A stretch of 64,000 nucleotides of DNA from Mesobacillus campisalis (GCF_000986785.1 NZ_LAYY01000011.1:62001-126000), one strand, 5' to 3'; positions 54,858 through 63,400 are shown, counted from the first letter of the stretch. Notes: a model not told the origin generated them from the letters alone. Translations and numbers: made by a program.

Positions 54858-56219
54858 ATGGGTACATCCGACAGGTACAAGTCTCCGTCTGGTCCAAAAG
54901 GAAAAATGTTTACCGGTCATTTGGCAGAATTTCAATCTGACCCTCTAGCTTTTTTGTCGCAGCTATCAAAAGAGCATGGCCCGGTGGCATCGTTTCGCCT
55001 GGGGCCCTTTCAGCGGGTGAAGCTGGTTTCGGACCCCGAATTGATCAAGGAGATTCTGGTAACCAAGCAAAAATCCTTCATAAAATCCAGGGATTTACGA
55101 GTGTTAAAATCTTTGGTCGGCGAGGGGCTCTTAACTAGTGAAAAAGAGATTCATATGCGGCAGAGAAGGCTCATCCAGCCTGCTTTCAAAAAGTCCCACA
55201 TTGCCGGGTATGCACAGGATATGATTGATACATCAATCAGTTATTTGGCGGACTGGGAGCATGGCCAAACGAGAATGGTCAGTGAAGACATGATGAATAT
55301 TACTCTCGGCATCATCAGCAAAACGATGTTTGGCATGGAATTTAATGAAGGATACGAAAGGATAGGCGAACCCCTTGAAAAGTGCATGAAGCTTGCTGTC
55401 AGGAGGATGAGGTCGGCCGTGCCTCTCCCGCTGTGGCTGCCTACAAAGAAGAACATGGAATTTAAAGAGGCGGTCAAGACCCTTGATGAAGTACTGTTTA
55501 ACATAATTGAAGGCCGCAGGGAAGACAGTACAGAACACCATGACCTTCTTGGCATTTTAATGGCTGCCCGTGATGAAAGCGATGGACAGGGGATGACAGA
55601 CTCCCAGCTTCGCGATGAATTGATGACCATCTTCCTGGCAGGTCATGAAACAACTGCGAACGCTCTTGCCTGGACGCTCTTCCTGCTGTCGCAAAATCCC
55701 GAGGCTGAAAAAAAGCTCCATCAGGAACTTGACCAGGTGATAGGCAACAGGAATCCGAATCCTGAAGATTTCATGAAATTATCTTATACGCAAAACATAA
55801 TCTGGGAATCTCTTCGCCTGTATCCTCCTGCTTATGTGATTGGCCGCGATGCCATAGAAGATGTTGTTATCGGCGATTACTTGGTGAAAAAGGGCGAGAT
55901 GGTTATGATGAGCCAGTATGTCATGCATCGCGATCCGGCCTATTTCGAGCAGCCAGAATCATTTCTGCCGGAGCGGTTTGAAAACAATTACATGAAAACC
56001 CTGCCGCCATATGCCTTTTTTCCTTTTGGGGGAGGGCCAAGGGTATGCATCGGAAATCATTTTGCCTTGATGGAGGCGGTCCTTGTTTTGGCATGCATTG
56101 CCCGGCGCTGGAGAGTTCGTCTCGCTCCCGGCCATCATACAGTGAGGCCCCAGCCGCTAATCACGATGAGGCCCAAACAGGGCTTGCTAATGGTAATAGA
56201 AGAACATAAAAATCTTTGA
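54858..56219 (+). CDS. Cytochrome P450
   Basis: 453 residues. I-helix AGHETT (about 261), ExxR in WESLRLYPP, and the haem loop FFPFGGGPRVCIGNHFA with Cys397 as iron ligand. The size and front part resemble soluble bacterial fatty-acid or terpene hydroxylases rather than the fused CYP102. There is no reductase domain, so it needs a separate electron donor. SD AGGAGGGAT lies 10-12 bp before the ATG. It is divergent from phaRC; its substrate is unknown. Confidence 0.92.
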   Translation: MGTSDRYKSPSGPKGKMFTGHLAEFQSDPLAFLSQLSKEHGPVASFRLGPFQRVKLVSDPELIKEILVTKQKSFIKSRDLRVLKSLVGEGLLTSEKEIHMRQRRLIQPAFKKSHIAGYAQDMIDTSISYLADWEHGQTRMVSEDMMNITLGIISKTMFGMEFNEGYERIGEPLEKCMKLAVRRMRSAVPLPLWLPTKKNMEFKEAVKTLDEVLFNIIEGRREDSTEHHDLLGILMAARDESDGQGMTDSQLRDELMTIFLAGHETTANALAWTLFLLSQNPEAEKKLHQELDQVIGNRNPNPEDFMKLSYTQNIIWESLRLYPPAYVIGRDAIEDVVIGDYLVKKGEMVMMSQYVMHRDPAYFEQPESFLPERFENNYMKTLPPYAFFPFGGGPRVCIGNHFALMEAVLVLACIARRWRVRLAPGHHTVRPQPLITMRPKQGLLMVIEEHKNL

Positions 56220-56335
56220 GCAGGCTGTCCTTCGCTGCTATTATTTGATTCCTCATAATATTTTATCTATTCCCTTCAAATTTTGCCCTTGCATGCTAAT
56301 ATATTAATAGGAACTGCCGGAAGGAAGGGAAAAAA

Positions 56336-57724
56336 GTGCTGAATGATGTGGATGTTCAATATAAAAATGATATATTGGAAACAATTATTGACAGTGCCTA
56401 CGAATGGATTGTCGTCGTTAATACAGAGGGGAACATTGTCTATATTAATAAAAATTATTGTCAATTCCTCGAGATTGAACAGGAAGAGGCGCTTGGGAAA
56501 CATGTGAGCAAAGTAATCGAAAACTCCAGGATGCACATCGTCGCAAAGTCGGGAAAAGAGGAAATCGCTGACCTGCAGTATATTAAAGGAAATTACATGA
56601 TTGCCAACCGCATCCCGATTTTTTCAGACGGAAAGCTGATTGGTGCTTTGGGCACAGTCATTTTCAGGGATACAAAGGAATGGAACAAAATGAATTCCCA
56701 TATAAAAAGCCTGATGCCGAAACTGCAGACGTATCTGCAGGACTGGGAAGATAACAATGGCGCCAAATATACGCTTCAGGATATCAAATCGATATCTCCA
56801 CACATCCTCCAGCTGAAAGAGAAAGTGAAAAATGTGGCTTCCGGCAATATATCCGTTTTGATTCGCGGGGAAAGCGGGACAGGCAAAGAGCTTTTTGCTC
56901 ATAGCATCCACCATCTGAGCCCGAGAAGCCACCATCCATTCATCAAGGTGAACTGCGGTGCGATTCCGGAGCACCTGTTGGAGTCGGAGCTATTCGGCTA
57001 TGAAGAGGGTGCTTTCACCGGAGCGAAAAAAGGCGGAAAGAAAGGCAAGTTTCTGCTTGCGCACGGCGGAACGATTTTCCTTGATGAGATTGGCGATATG
57101 CCTGTTAATATGCAGGTTAAGCTTCTTCGTGTCCTGCAGGAAAAAGAAGTCGAGCCTGTGGGGGCTGTCAAGCCGATTCCCGTTGATGTCAGGGTCATCG
57201 CCGCTACCAACCGGCCCCTCGAAAAGATGATAGAAGAGAAAAGGTTCCGGGAAGATCTTTTTTACCGAATCAATGTAATACCTTTCAAAATTCCGCCATT
57301 AAGGGAACGGCCGGAAGATATCCCCCATCTGACGGACTTCTTCCTTGAGAAAATATCCAGGCGTGCTGGTAAGCGTATCACGATGATCGATGAGGAAGTG
57401 CGCAATGTCTTTAACCAGCATAGCTGGCCGGGGAATTTGCGCGAGCTTGAAAACGTGATTGAAGCGGCCGTCCATTTGACTGACGGCGAGCGGATCACGA
57501 TTTCCTCACTGCCAGAATCCCTCAAGGGGGATCCCAAAATACTGATTGGCCAGCTTTCATTAAAAGAAATTCTTGAAGAAACGGAAAAGCGTATTATTGA
57601 AAGGACACTGGAACAATTCCACCAGGATAAGCTGGAAGCCGCAAAAGCGCTTGGCATCAGTAAATCGAGCATGTACGATAAAATTAAAAAATACAGGCTG
57701 GAAACGGAAGAGTTACAAGCCTGA
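56336..57724 (+). CDS. Sigma-54-dependent activator (PAS-AAA+-Fis HTH)
   Basis: 462 residues. PAS domain at about 10-115 (YEWIVVVNTEGNIVYINKNY), AAA+ domain at about 155-385 with GESGTGKE (about 178), the sigma-54 contact loop GAFTGA (about 226) and GGTIFLDEIGDMP, then a C-terminal Fis-type HTH (KLEAAKALGISKSSMYDKIK). The GTG start follows AAGGAAGGG. The PAS domain may sense a small ligand. A sigma-54 promoter and three matching palindromes lie directly downstream, before the permease gene, so it most likely activates the 3-hydroxybutyrate operon. Confidence 0.93.
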   Translation: MLNDVDVQYKNDILETIIDSAYEWIVVVNTEGNIVYINKNYCQFLEIEQEEALGKHVSKVIENSRMHIVAKSGKEEIADLQYIKGNYMIANRIPIFSDGKLIGALGTVIFRDTKEWNKMNSHIKSLMPKLQTYLQDWEDNNGAKYTLQDIKSISPHILQLKEKVKNVASGNISVLIRGESGTGKELFAHSIHHLSPRSHHPFIKVNCGAIPEHLLESELFGYEEGAFTGAKKGGKKGKFLLAHGGTIFLDEIGDMPVNMQVKLLRVLQEKEVEPVGAVKPIPVDVRVIAATNRPLEKMIEEKRFREDLFYRINVIPFKIPPLRERPEDIPHLTDFFLEKISRRAGKRITMIDEEVRNVFNQHSWPGNLRELENVIEAAVHLTDGERITISSLPESLKGDPKILIGQLSLKEILEETEKRIIERTLEQFHQDKLEAAKALGISKSSMYDKIKKYRLETEELQA

Positions 57725-57741
57725 AAATATGATTATGATAG

Positions 57742-57849
57742 ATTCCAGAAATCCGGAATGCATTCCAGGTTTCTGGAATTTTTATTATTCCTTTGAATTA
57801 AAAGGGTTTTCAATAAGTCTAGCAAGCTATCATTCCAGAATTCTGGACA
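57742..57849. promoter_or_regulatory. Three 18-bp palindromes, candidate enhancer sites of the sigma-54 activator
   Basis: ATTCCAG-N4-CTGGAAT is perfect at 57762-57779. Variants are at 57742-57759 (ATTCCAG-N4-CCGGAAT) and 57832-57849 (ATTCCAG-N4-CTGGACA). The first two centres are 20 bp apart and the third 70 bp further. All lie 50-160 bp upstream of the -24/-12 promoter, the usual place for an activator. Confidence 0.8.
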
Positions 57850-57900
57850 AGTGAAGGGAAAGGATGAACGTTTTTTGACGTTTTTAAAGGAATTACATTG

Positions 57901-57918
57901 TTGGCACGGTACTTGCAT
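57901..57918 (+). promoter_or_regulatory. Sigma-54 (-24/-12) promoter
   Basis: TTGGCAC-N5-TTGCAT, a full match to the sigma-54 consensus with the GG (57903-57904) and GC (57915-57916) correctly spaced. It drives the permease-dehydrogenase pair. Confidence 0.92.
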
Positions 57919-57952
57919 ATAAATCAGTGAACCAAGCAAAGGAGGGGGAGAT

Positions 57953-58033
57953 TTGAAAGCGGTTACTTTTGTGGTGGTCCATTTTAACAGAAACATGAAC
58001 GAATCAAGGCAAAGGGGGAAAGAAAGATGTTAA
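57953..58033 (+). CDS. Possible 26-codon leader ORF before the permease
   Basis: TTG start with an excellent SD (AAAGGAGGGGGAG, 57938-57950), 26 codons, stop TAA overlapping the permease start (ATG 58027). The peptide begins MKAVTFVVVHFNRN. Translational coupling to the permease is possible; the spacing from SD to TTG is short (2-6 bp), which lowers confidence. Confidence 0.4.
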   Translation: MKAVTFVVVHFNRNMNESRQRGKERC

Positions 58034-59346
58034 GCATGATTGGTCTTATTGGTGGATTATTTCTTCTTATTTATTTAACGATGAAGGGCATGAACCTGCT
58101 AGTCGCAGGTCCATTATGCGCCCTGTTTGTCGCAGTATTGAGCGGGCTGCCTTTGTTTCCGCAGCTGGCTGGCGAAGGAGAGGCCAACCTGGTCACCAAC
58201 TATATGGGCGGTTTTGCAGGGTTTGTGACTTCATGGTATTTAATGTTCCTGCTCGGCTCCATCTTTGGAAAGGTAATGGAGGATAGCGGCGCAGCCGACA
58301 GCGTATCCAAGTGGGTTGTCGATAAACTAGGGATGAAGCAAGCTGTGCTGGCCGTTGTCATGGCTTGTGCGATTTTGACCTACGGCGGTGTATCTTTGTT
58401 TGTTGTTGCCTTCTCGGTCTATCCAATGGCTCTGAGTTTGTTCAAACAGGCCAATTTGCCGCGGAGATTTATCCCGGCCGCTTTGGCACTTGGTTCGGTC
58501 ACGTTCACGATGACTTCGGCAGGCTCTCCGGAAATCCAGAACTGGATTCCGATTGAGTACCTTGGGACCTCTCCATATGCCGGCTGGGAGGTCAGCGCCA
58601 TTGTGGCGGTATTTATGGCCGTGTTCGGCTACTGGTGGCTGAAGCGCATGATCCAAAAGGCAGTGGCCAAAGGAGAAACTTTTGTTGCCCGCGGCAATGA
58701 TCCTGTTGTGGAAAATAAAGCTTTGCCAAATCCGCTTACCGGGCTCGTGCCATTGCTGGTGGTCCTGATCATTTCGTTTGTTTTCCATGATTCCCTGATG
58801 CAATCGGCTTTGATCATTGCCCTCCTTGGAGGAGTCATCGCCACCTACCTCTTGAACAGGAAGTATTTCAAATCGTTTTGGGATGCTGTTTCTGATGGCA
58901 CTATGGGCGCGCTTGTGGCAATTGGAAACACGGCCGCGGTTGTCGGTTTCGGCGGTGTAGCCAAAGCAGTCCCGGCTTTCCAGACAGCGGTGGATGCGAT
59001 GACGAGCATACCTGGGAGTCCGCTCATTGGCGGCGCAATCGCGGTTAGTGTGATCGCGGGAATGACCGGGTCGGCTTCCGGCGGCCAGGCAATCGCCCTG
59101 CCACTTCTGGCCCCGCACTATATAGATATGGGTGTAAACACTGAAGCGCTTCACAGGACAGTGGCCATTTCCTCCGGCGCTCTAGATTCTTTGCCGCACA
59201 ATGGCTATGTCGTCACTACCATCCGGTCGATTTGCGGTGAATCACATCAGGATGCCTACGGTGCGGTCGGTGCTTTGACGGTCATTGTACCATTGATCGG
59301 TCTGGCCATTGCGATTGTTCTGTTCTCATTAGGTTTTGGTATTTAA
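58027..59346 (+). CDS. GntP-family permease, probably for 3-hydroxybutyrate
   Basis: 439 residues with about 12 hydrophobic helices, GntP family (GLIGGLFLLIYLTMKGMNLL, then TYGGVSLFVVAFSVYPMALSL and GSASGGQAIALPLL). GntP members carry gluconate and other organic acids. Adjacency to a 3-hydroxybutyrate dehydrogenase and the resemblance to B. subtilis YxjC, next to the same enzyme type, suggest a hydroxybutyrate or short-chain acid substrate. SD AGGGGGAAAG. It is the first full gene after the sigma-54 promoter. Confidence 0.87.
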   Translation: MLSMIGLIGGLFLLIYLTMKGMNLLVAGPLCALFVAVLSGLPLFPQLAGEGEANLVTNYMGGFAGFVTSWYLMFLLGSIFGKVMEDSGAADSVSKWVVDKLGMKQAVLAVVMACAILTYGGVSLFVVAFSVYPMALSLFKQANLPRRFIPAALALGSVTFTMTSAGSPEIQNWIPIEYLGTSPYAGWEVSAIVAVFMAVFGYWWLKRMIQKAVAKGETFVARGNDPVVENKALPNPLTGLVPLLVVLIISFVFHDSLMQSALIIALLGGVIATYLLNRKYFKSFWDAVSDGTMGALVAIGNTAAVVGFGGVAKAVPAFQTAVDAMTSIPGSPLIGGAIAVSVIAGMTGSASGGQAIALPLLAPHYIDMGVNTEALHRTVAISSGALDSLPHNGYVVTTIRSICGESHQDAYGAVGALTVIVPLIGLAIAIVLFSLGFGI

Positions 59347-59370
59347 TGTCGCAGGAAGGATGAGAAAAAC

Positions 59371-60147
59371 GTGGTTAAAAACAAGGTAGTATTCATAACA
59401 GGAGCTGCACGAGGAATCGGTTTTGAAATTGGAAAAACCTTCGCCGGGAATGGTGCCAGTGTGGTGATTACCGACATGGATGAAGCGGGGGCTGAACAAG
59501 CCGCGGCTGACCTCAGGGAACAAGGTTTCACAGCACTGGGATTAAAGTGCAATGTGACGGATGAAAACGAGCTGAAACAAGCTTTGGAAAAAGCTTATGA
59601 TGAATATGGAAGCATTGATGTGCTGATCAATAATGCGGGACTTCAGCATGTCGCGCCGCTGGAGGATTTCCCGAAAGAAAAATTCGAACTCTTGCTTTCA
59701 GTCATGCTGACAGCACCGTTTGCGGCAATAAAACATGTGTTTCCCCTCATGAAAAAGCAAAAATCCGGCAGAATCATCAATATGGCTTCCATAAACGGCC
59801 TTGTTGGTTTTGCGGGGAAGGCCGCTTATAACAGTGCGAAACATGGTGTAATTGGGTTGACAAAAGTGGCCGCATTGGAGGGGGCAGAGCACGGAATTAC
59901 CGTCAACGCCGTTTGTCCCGGCTATGTCGATACACCGCTTGTCCGAAATCAGCTGGCCGACCTGGCCGCGACAAGGCAGGTTCCTTTGGAGCGAGTACTG
60001 GAGGAAGTAATCTATCCTCTTGTCCCGCAAAAAAGATTGCTTAGTGTAGACGAGGTTGCGCAGTACGTTTTATTCCTGTCAGGGGACCATGCCAAAGGCA
60101 TTACCGGCCAGGCGTGCGTCATCGACGGCGGCTATACAGCTCAATAA
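59371..60147 (+). CDS. 3-hydroxybutyrate dehydrogenase (SDR family)
   Basis: 258 residues, short-chain dehydrogenase. NAD motif TGAARGIGFEIG, NNAG in LINNAGLQHV, catalytic Ser/Tyr/Lys in NMASINGLVG and AAYNSAKHG, and PGYVDTPLVRNQ as in D-3-hydroxybutyrate dehydrogenases. It oxidises 3-hydroxybutyrate, a PHB breakdown product, to acetoacetate. The GTG start follows GCAGGAAGGA, 24 bp after the permease. A terminator follows, so the operon has two genes; the CoA transferase genes found with it in B. subtilis are not here. Confidence 0.9.
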   Translation: MVKNKVVFITGAARGIGFEIGKTFAGNGASVVITDMDEAGAEQAAADLREQGFTALGLKCNVTDENELKQALEKAYDEYGSIDVLINNAGLQHVAPLEDFPKEKFELLLSVMLTAPFAAIKHVFPLMKKQKSGRIINMASINGLVGFAGKAAYNSAKHGVIGLTKVAALEGAEHGITVNAVCPGYVDTPLVRNQLADLAATRQVPLERVLEEVIYPLVPQKRLLSVDEVAQYVLFLSGDHAKGITGQACVIDGGYTAQ

Positions 60148-60154
60148 TAGTTGG

Positions 60155-60190
60155 AAAAGCTGGCCCGATGAAGATGAGGCCAGCTTTTTC
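60155..60190 (+). terminator. Terminator of the permease-dehydrogenase operon
   Basis: AAAAGCTGGCC (60155-60165) pairs with GGCCAGCTTTT (60178-60188). Confidence 0.94.
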
Positions 60191-60223
60191 ATTATTAAAG
60201 GAGAATTATATTCCGCAGGTAAA

Positions 60224-60410
60224 CTAATTGGCGCAAAAAAAGATGACTTGACGGTAAAATTTGAGTCAATAGGCTTCATTGACGCAAAAAAAGAGGGCAA
60301 GGCAGAAAAAATTGCGCTAATAGGCTTCATTGGCGTAAAAAAAGAGGGCAAGCTCGCAGAAATTACGCTAATATGCTTTATTGGCTTAAAATGAGGGGGT
60401 AAGCTCCCGA
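60224..60410. repeat. 51-bp tandem repeat (minisatellite)
   Basis: Units at 60224-60273 (50 bp, diverged), 60274-60324 and 60325-60375 (51 bp each), plus a partial one to about 60410. The core is CTTCATTGRCGYAAAAAAAG followed by AGGGCAAG. Because 51 is a multiple of three a reading frame stays open through it, but it has no start signal or coding character. Confidence 0.85.
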
Positions 60411-60445
60411 AAGATTGTGCCAATGCCCGCCTTTGCTGCCAACTG

Positions 60446-60471
60446 GATTAATACGCATTTGGTAAGGGTAT
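60446..60471 (+). promoter_or_regulatory. Possible sigma-B promoter of the YkgA-like gene
   Basis: GATTAA-N14-GGGTAT, one base off GTTTAA in the -35, 37 bp before the start codon. A vegetative -10 (TATTAT nearby) is an alternative. Confidence 0.4.
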
Positions 60472-60507
60472 ATTATATCCGAAGTTTCTCTATTTGGAGG
60501 TCATATT

Positions 60508-61377
60508 GTGACGACAATCAGTACGCAGGAAGAAAATAAAACGAGCTGCTATAGTGAATATGATGTATTGAAGCGTGTGATTTTATGTCAGCCCCAGTAC
60601 ATGACAATCCGCGATGTAATCAACGAAACGCAAAGGCATTTCAAGGATGAGGGAATACATATTGAGCGTGCGCTTGAACAGCATGAGGCGATGGTAAGCA
60701 CGCTGCGCCAGAACGGAGTGGAAGTCATCCTGCTGCCATACCATAAGAAATACCCTGAACAGGTTTTTACCCGCGACGTTGGGTTTACGCTGGGAAATAC
60801 GGTTTTTGTTGCTGACATGGCGAGCAAAGTGAGGCAGGGAGAGGACGACGTCTTAAAACAATGGCTCGAGGATGAAGGGTTCTCCTACTATAATATTATC
60901 GGTGACAACATCGAGGGCGGAGACGTGATTATTGACCGGGACACCATTTTTATCGGGCTTAGCGAACGGACCAATCAAAAAGCTGTTGACCATATTACTC
61001 CCCTGTTATCAAAATTCGAGGTGAAAGCCATACAATTTAAAGCGGAATACCTGCATTTGGACTGTGTATTCAATGTGGTTTCGCCTGATATAGCCATTAT
61101 CTATCCTGATGCCCTGACCGAGGAGGATATCCAGCTTTTCCGGTCGAAGTATAAAGACGTGATTGAGGTGTCTGAGGAAGAGCAATTTACCCTTGGAACC
61201 AATGTCCTTTCGATTGGCAACAAAAAAGTACTGAGCCTTCCCGTCAACAAGGGAGTGAACAAGGAGCTTCGGGATCGGGGCTTCGAGGTCATTGAGGTCG
61301 ATATTACAGAAATCATCAAGTCCGGCGGTTCCTTTCGCTGCTGCACCCTGCCGATTTTGCGGGCAAGCGCGAGCTGA
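60508..61377 (+). CDS. ykgA: Dimethylarginine dimethylaminohydrolase/amidinotransferase-like protein (YkgA type)
   Basis: 289 residues, guanidino-group-modifying fold. Acidic substrate loop FTRDVGF, NIEGGDV, catalytic His in YLHLDCVFN and the nucleophile Cys in SGGSFRCCTLPI near the end. In DDAH and arginine deiminases the Cys follows a His-type segment; here Arg precedes two cysteines, as I recall for YkgA. It would hydrolyse a substituted arginine or related guanidine; the true substrate is open. GTG 60508 has SD TTGGAGGT. Alone between the 51-bp repeat and a terminator. Confidence 0.82.
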   Translation: MTTISTQEENKTSCYSEYDVLKRVILCQPQYMTIRDVINETQRHFKDEGIHIERALEQHEAMVSTLRQNGVEVILLPYHKKYPEQVFTRDVGFTLGNTVFVADMASKVRQGEDDVLKQWLEDEGFSYYNIIGDNIEGGDVIIDRDTIFIGLSERTNQKAVDHITPLLSKFEVKAIQFKAEYLHLDCVFNVVSPDIAIIYPDALTEEDIQLFRSKYKDVIEVSEEEQFTLGTNVLSIGNKKVLSLPVNKGVNKELRDRGFEVIEVDITEIIKSGGSFRCCTLPILRASAS

Positions 61378-61406
61378 TGGCGAGGAAAACTTAAAGGTAA
61401 GAAAAG

Positions 61407-61432
61407 ACGGTCACCAGCTGGTGGCCGTTTTA
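61407..61432 (+). terminator. Terminator after ykgA
   Basis: ACGGTCACCAG pairs with CTGGTGGCCGT (one G-T), followed by TTTAT. Confidence 0.8.
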
Positions 61433-61536
61433 TATTGCAAGATTCAATGCTTCTTTCATGAGTCCAAACTTAATGGAAGGTATAATGATGAAAGAGTGTT
61501 AACTTGGGCTTTATTTTATGGGGGTTAATAGAGACA

Positions 61537-62130
61537 ATGAGTAAAATATTTTCACGCTGGTATGATTTCTTTATGGGGCCTTTGGAACAGGGTCGTTTTA
61601 AAACAATACGGAAAAGCCTCCTTTCACAGGCAACGGGAACAGTACTAGAACTTGGGTCGGGTACTGGTGTGAATTTTCCTTTATATAAAAATGTGGTACA
61701 AGTAACGGCCATCGAACCTAGCGAATTTATGATCTTCCAAAGTGAAAAGAAAAGGGAACAGGCAAAAGTGCCTATAAACTTGATTCAAGCCGGGGCAGAA
61801 AAACTTCCATTTGCCGATAATAGTTTTGACACAATAGTTGCCACGCTGGTCTATTGCACAATTCCGGATTCCGAAAGGGCTGCGGCAGAAATGAAGCGGG
61901 TTTGCAAGCCAGGAGGTCAGGTCCTGATGTTTGAGCACGTGAAAATGAGGCAGCCGGTTCTCGCTAAATTGCAGGAGCTGTTGACGCCCGCCTGGCGAAA
62001 AATCTGCGATGGCTGCTGTCTGGATCGCAATACGGTCGGGCTGATGAAAAAGCATGGTTTCAAGATTGTGGAGCAAAAAGAGGACTGCAAGGGCCTTTTT
62101 ATTGCCATGATTTTAAAAAATGATAAATAG
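61537..62130 (+). CDS. Class I SAM-dependent methyltransferase
   Basis: 197 residues. Motif I VLELGSGTGVNFPLY, AIEPSEFM after strand 2, and FDTIVATLVYCTIPD as the post-II block. The front (MSKIFSRWYDFFMGPLEQG) and the C-terminal part resemble small membrane-associated lipid or quinone methyltransferases, but the substrate is unknown. The ATG at 61537 has a weak SD; an in-frame start at 61504 is possible. Confidence 0.82.
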   Translation: MSKIFSRWYDFFMGPLEQGRFKTIRKSLLSQATGTVLELGSGTGVNFPLYKNVVQVTAIEPSEFMIFQSEKKREQAKVPINLIQAGAEKLPFADNSFDTIVATLVYCTIPDSERAAAEMKRVCKPGGQVLMFEHVKMRQPVLAKLQELLTPAWRKICDGCCLDRNTVGLMKKHGFKIVEQKEDCKGLFIAMILKNDK

Positions 62131-62176
62131 AATAAGAAAGAGACTTCATAGTGGATCACGGTACAGGGGGGAGATT

Positions 62177-62950
62177 ATGAAAGACAAGGAAAAAGTGCTT
62201 CAGCAATTTGGAAGGAATGCGGCCAATTATGTGACCAGCAATTCCCATGCAAAAGGGGATGATTTGCGCCAGCTGGTCGAGATTATTGCTGGAAGAAACA
62301 GGGGCGGGGCTGTTTTGGATGTTGCCACAGGAGGCGGCCACGTGGCGAATGCGCTTGCGCCTCTTTTTAAACAGGTGATCGCCCTGGATTTGACTCCAGA
62401 AATGCTCGAAAAGGCAAAGAGTTTTATTGAAAGCAACGGCCATGGAAATGTAGCTTTTGTACAGGGTGATGCGGAGAACCTGCCATTTCCCAACAGCTCT
62501 TTCGGGACGGTGACCTGCCGCATTGCCGCCCATCATTTCCCTGACGTCAGGCAATTTGTCAGGGAGGTCCTCCGTGTCCTCCAGGATAATGGACTATTCA
62601 TATTGGTGGACAATGTGGCCCCGGAAATTCAGGAGTTTGACCAATTTTACAATCTCGCAGAGAAGGCACGCGACCACAGCCATGTTCGTGCCTATAAAAA
62701 AACGGAATGGATTGCAATGCTTGAGGAAGAGGGCTTCACAGTTGAAAATATGGCTACATTTAAAAAGAAGTTTATATTCGACAATTGGTGCAGCATGATA
62801 ACCCTTCCGCTGGAGGAGAAGGAGCAACTGAATGCCTACATGATGGGTGCTACGGAAGATTTGAGGCAATATTTCCATATTGAACAGCATGGGGAGCAGG
62901 TTCAGTCTTTCCAGGGCCAATCGATGCTGCTCACCTGCATCAAGCGCTGA
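62177..62950 (+). CDS. UbiE-like SAM-dependent methyltransferase (YcgJ type)
   Basis: 257 residues. N-terminal QQFGRNAANYVTSNSHAKG, motif I VLDVATGGGHVANAL, DLTPEMLEKAK, and RIAAHHFPDVRQFVREVLRV. This set is that of YcgJ/UbiE-like enzymes. The substrate is unknown. ATG 62177 has SD GGGGGGAG. It follows the other methyltransferase by 46 bp without a terminator, so they probably share a transcript. Confidence 0.85.
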   Translation: MKDKEKVLQQFGRNAANYVTSNSHAKGDDLRQLVEIIAGRNRGGAVLDVATGGGHVANALAPLFKQVIALDLTPEMLEKAKSFIESNGHGNVAFVQGDAENLPFPNSSFGTVTCRIAAHHFPDVRQFVREVLRVLQDNGLFILVDNVAPEIQEFDQFYNLAEKARDHSHVRAYKKTEWIAMLEEEGFTVENMATFKKKFIFDNWCSMITLPLEEKEQLNAYMMGATEDLRQYFHIEQHGEQVQSFQGQSMLLTCIKR

Positions 62951-63039
62951 GAAAATCAAACTGGAACTCCGCTGTGTCATACAACCTACAATCGAACATA
63001 TAATGGGAAGGATTTAAATTATGTGGGGGAATAGTGTTA

Positions 63040-63353
63040 ATGAAGTTGTTGATTCTATCTTTATTAAGCGTGCTGCTAGGGATATTAATCTATTTAAACT
63101 TTACTTTTAACTCCGCCAAGAGTGTCTCCAATGGTGAGAAGGATTATCTAACCCAGGAATACACCATCACCAAAGTGGATAAACAGGATATTTTGGAGAA
63201 TCTGAAAATGGCATGCGCATCTATATTAAAAAAGAGAATGTGAAACTGCCTGAAAGACTGCAGGTACATGACAGCATCATCGTATATTTGGAGAAGGAAT
63301 CCCGCAAGGATGGTCTGGTAAAGGTGGAAAAGCTCGAGGAAAGAGACTCTTGA
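63040..63353 (+). pseudogene. Small membrane-anchored protein gene broken by a frameshift
   Basis: The first frame (63040-63243) encodes an N-terminal membrane helix (LLILSLLSVLLGILIYLNF) and a short polar part (ITKVDKQDI), then leaves its frame. From about 63195 a third frame continues with GESENGMRIYIKKENVKLPE and VHDSIIVYLEKESRKDGLVK to a TGA at 63353. Adding one T to the TTTT run at 63192-63195 joins the two parts into a protein of about 105 residues (DIFGESENG). Either a real one-base loss or a sequencing error. Function unknown. Confidence 0.65.
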
Positions 63354-63363
63354 TCTATACGTT

Positions 63364-63399
63364 AAAAACACGATTCCCCGGCAATGGAATCGTGTTTTT
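63364..63399. terminator. Bidirectional terminator
   Basis: AAAAACACGATTCC (63364-63377) pairs perfectly with GGAATCGTGTTTTT (63386-63399). It ends both the frameshifted gene and the convergent GH18 gene. Confidence 0.94.
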
Positions 63400-63400
63400 A

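Noticed and set aside
60056-60394. Open frame of 112 codons overlapping the end of the dehydrogenase gene
   Set aside because: It is kept open by the 51-bp period of the tandem repeat, crosses the operon terminator and has no translation start signal.
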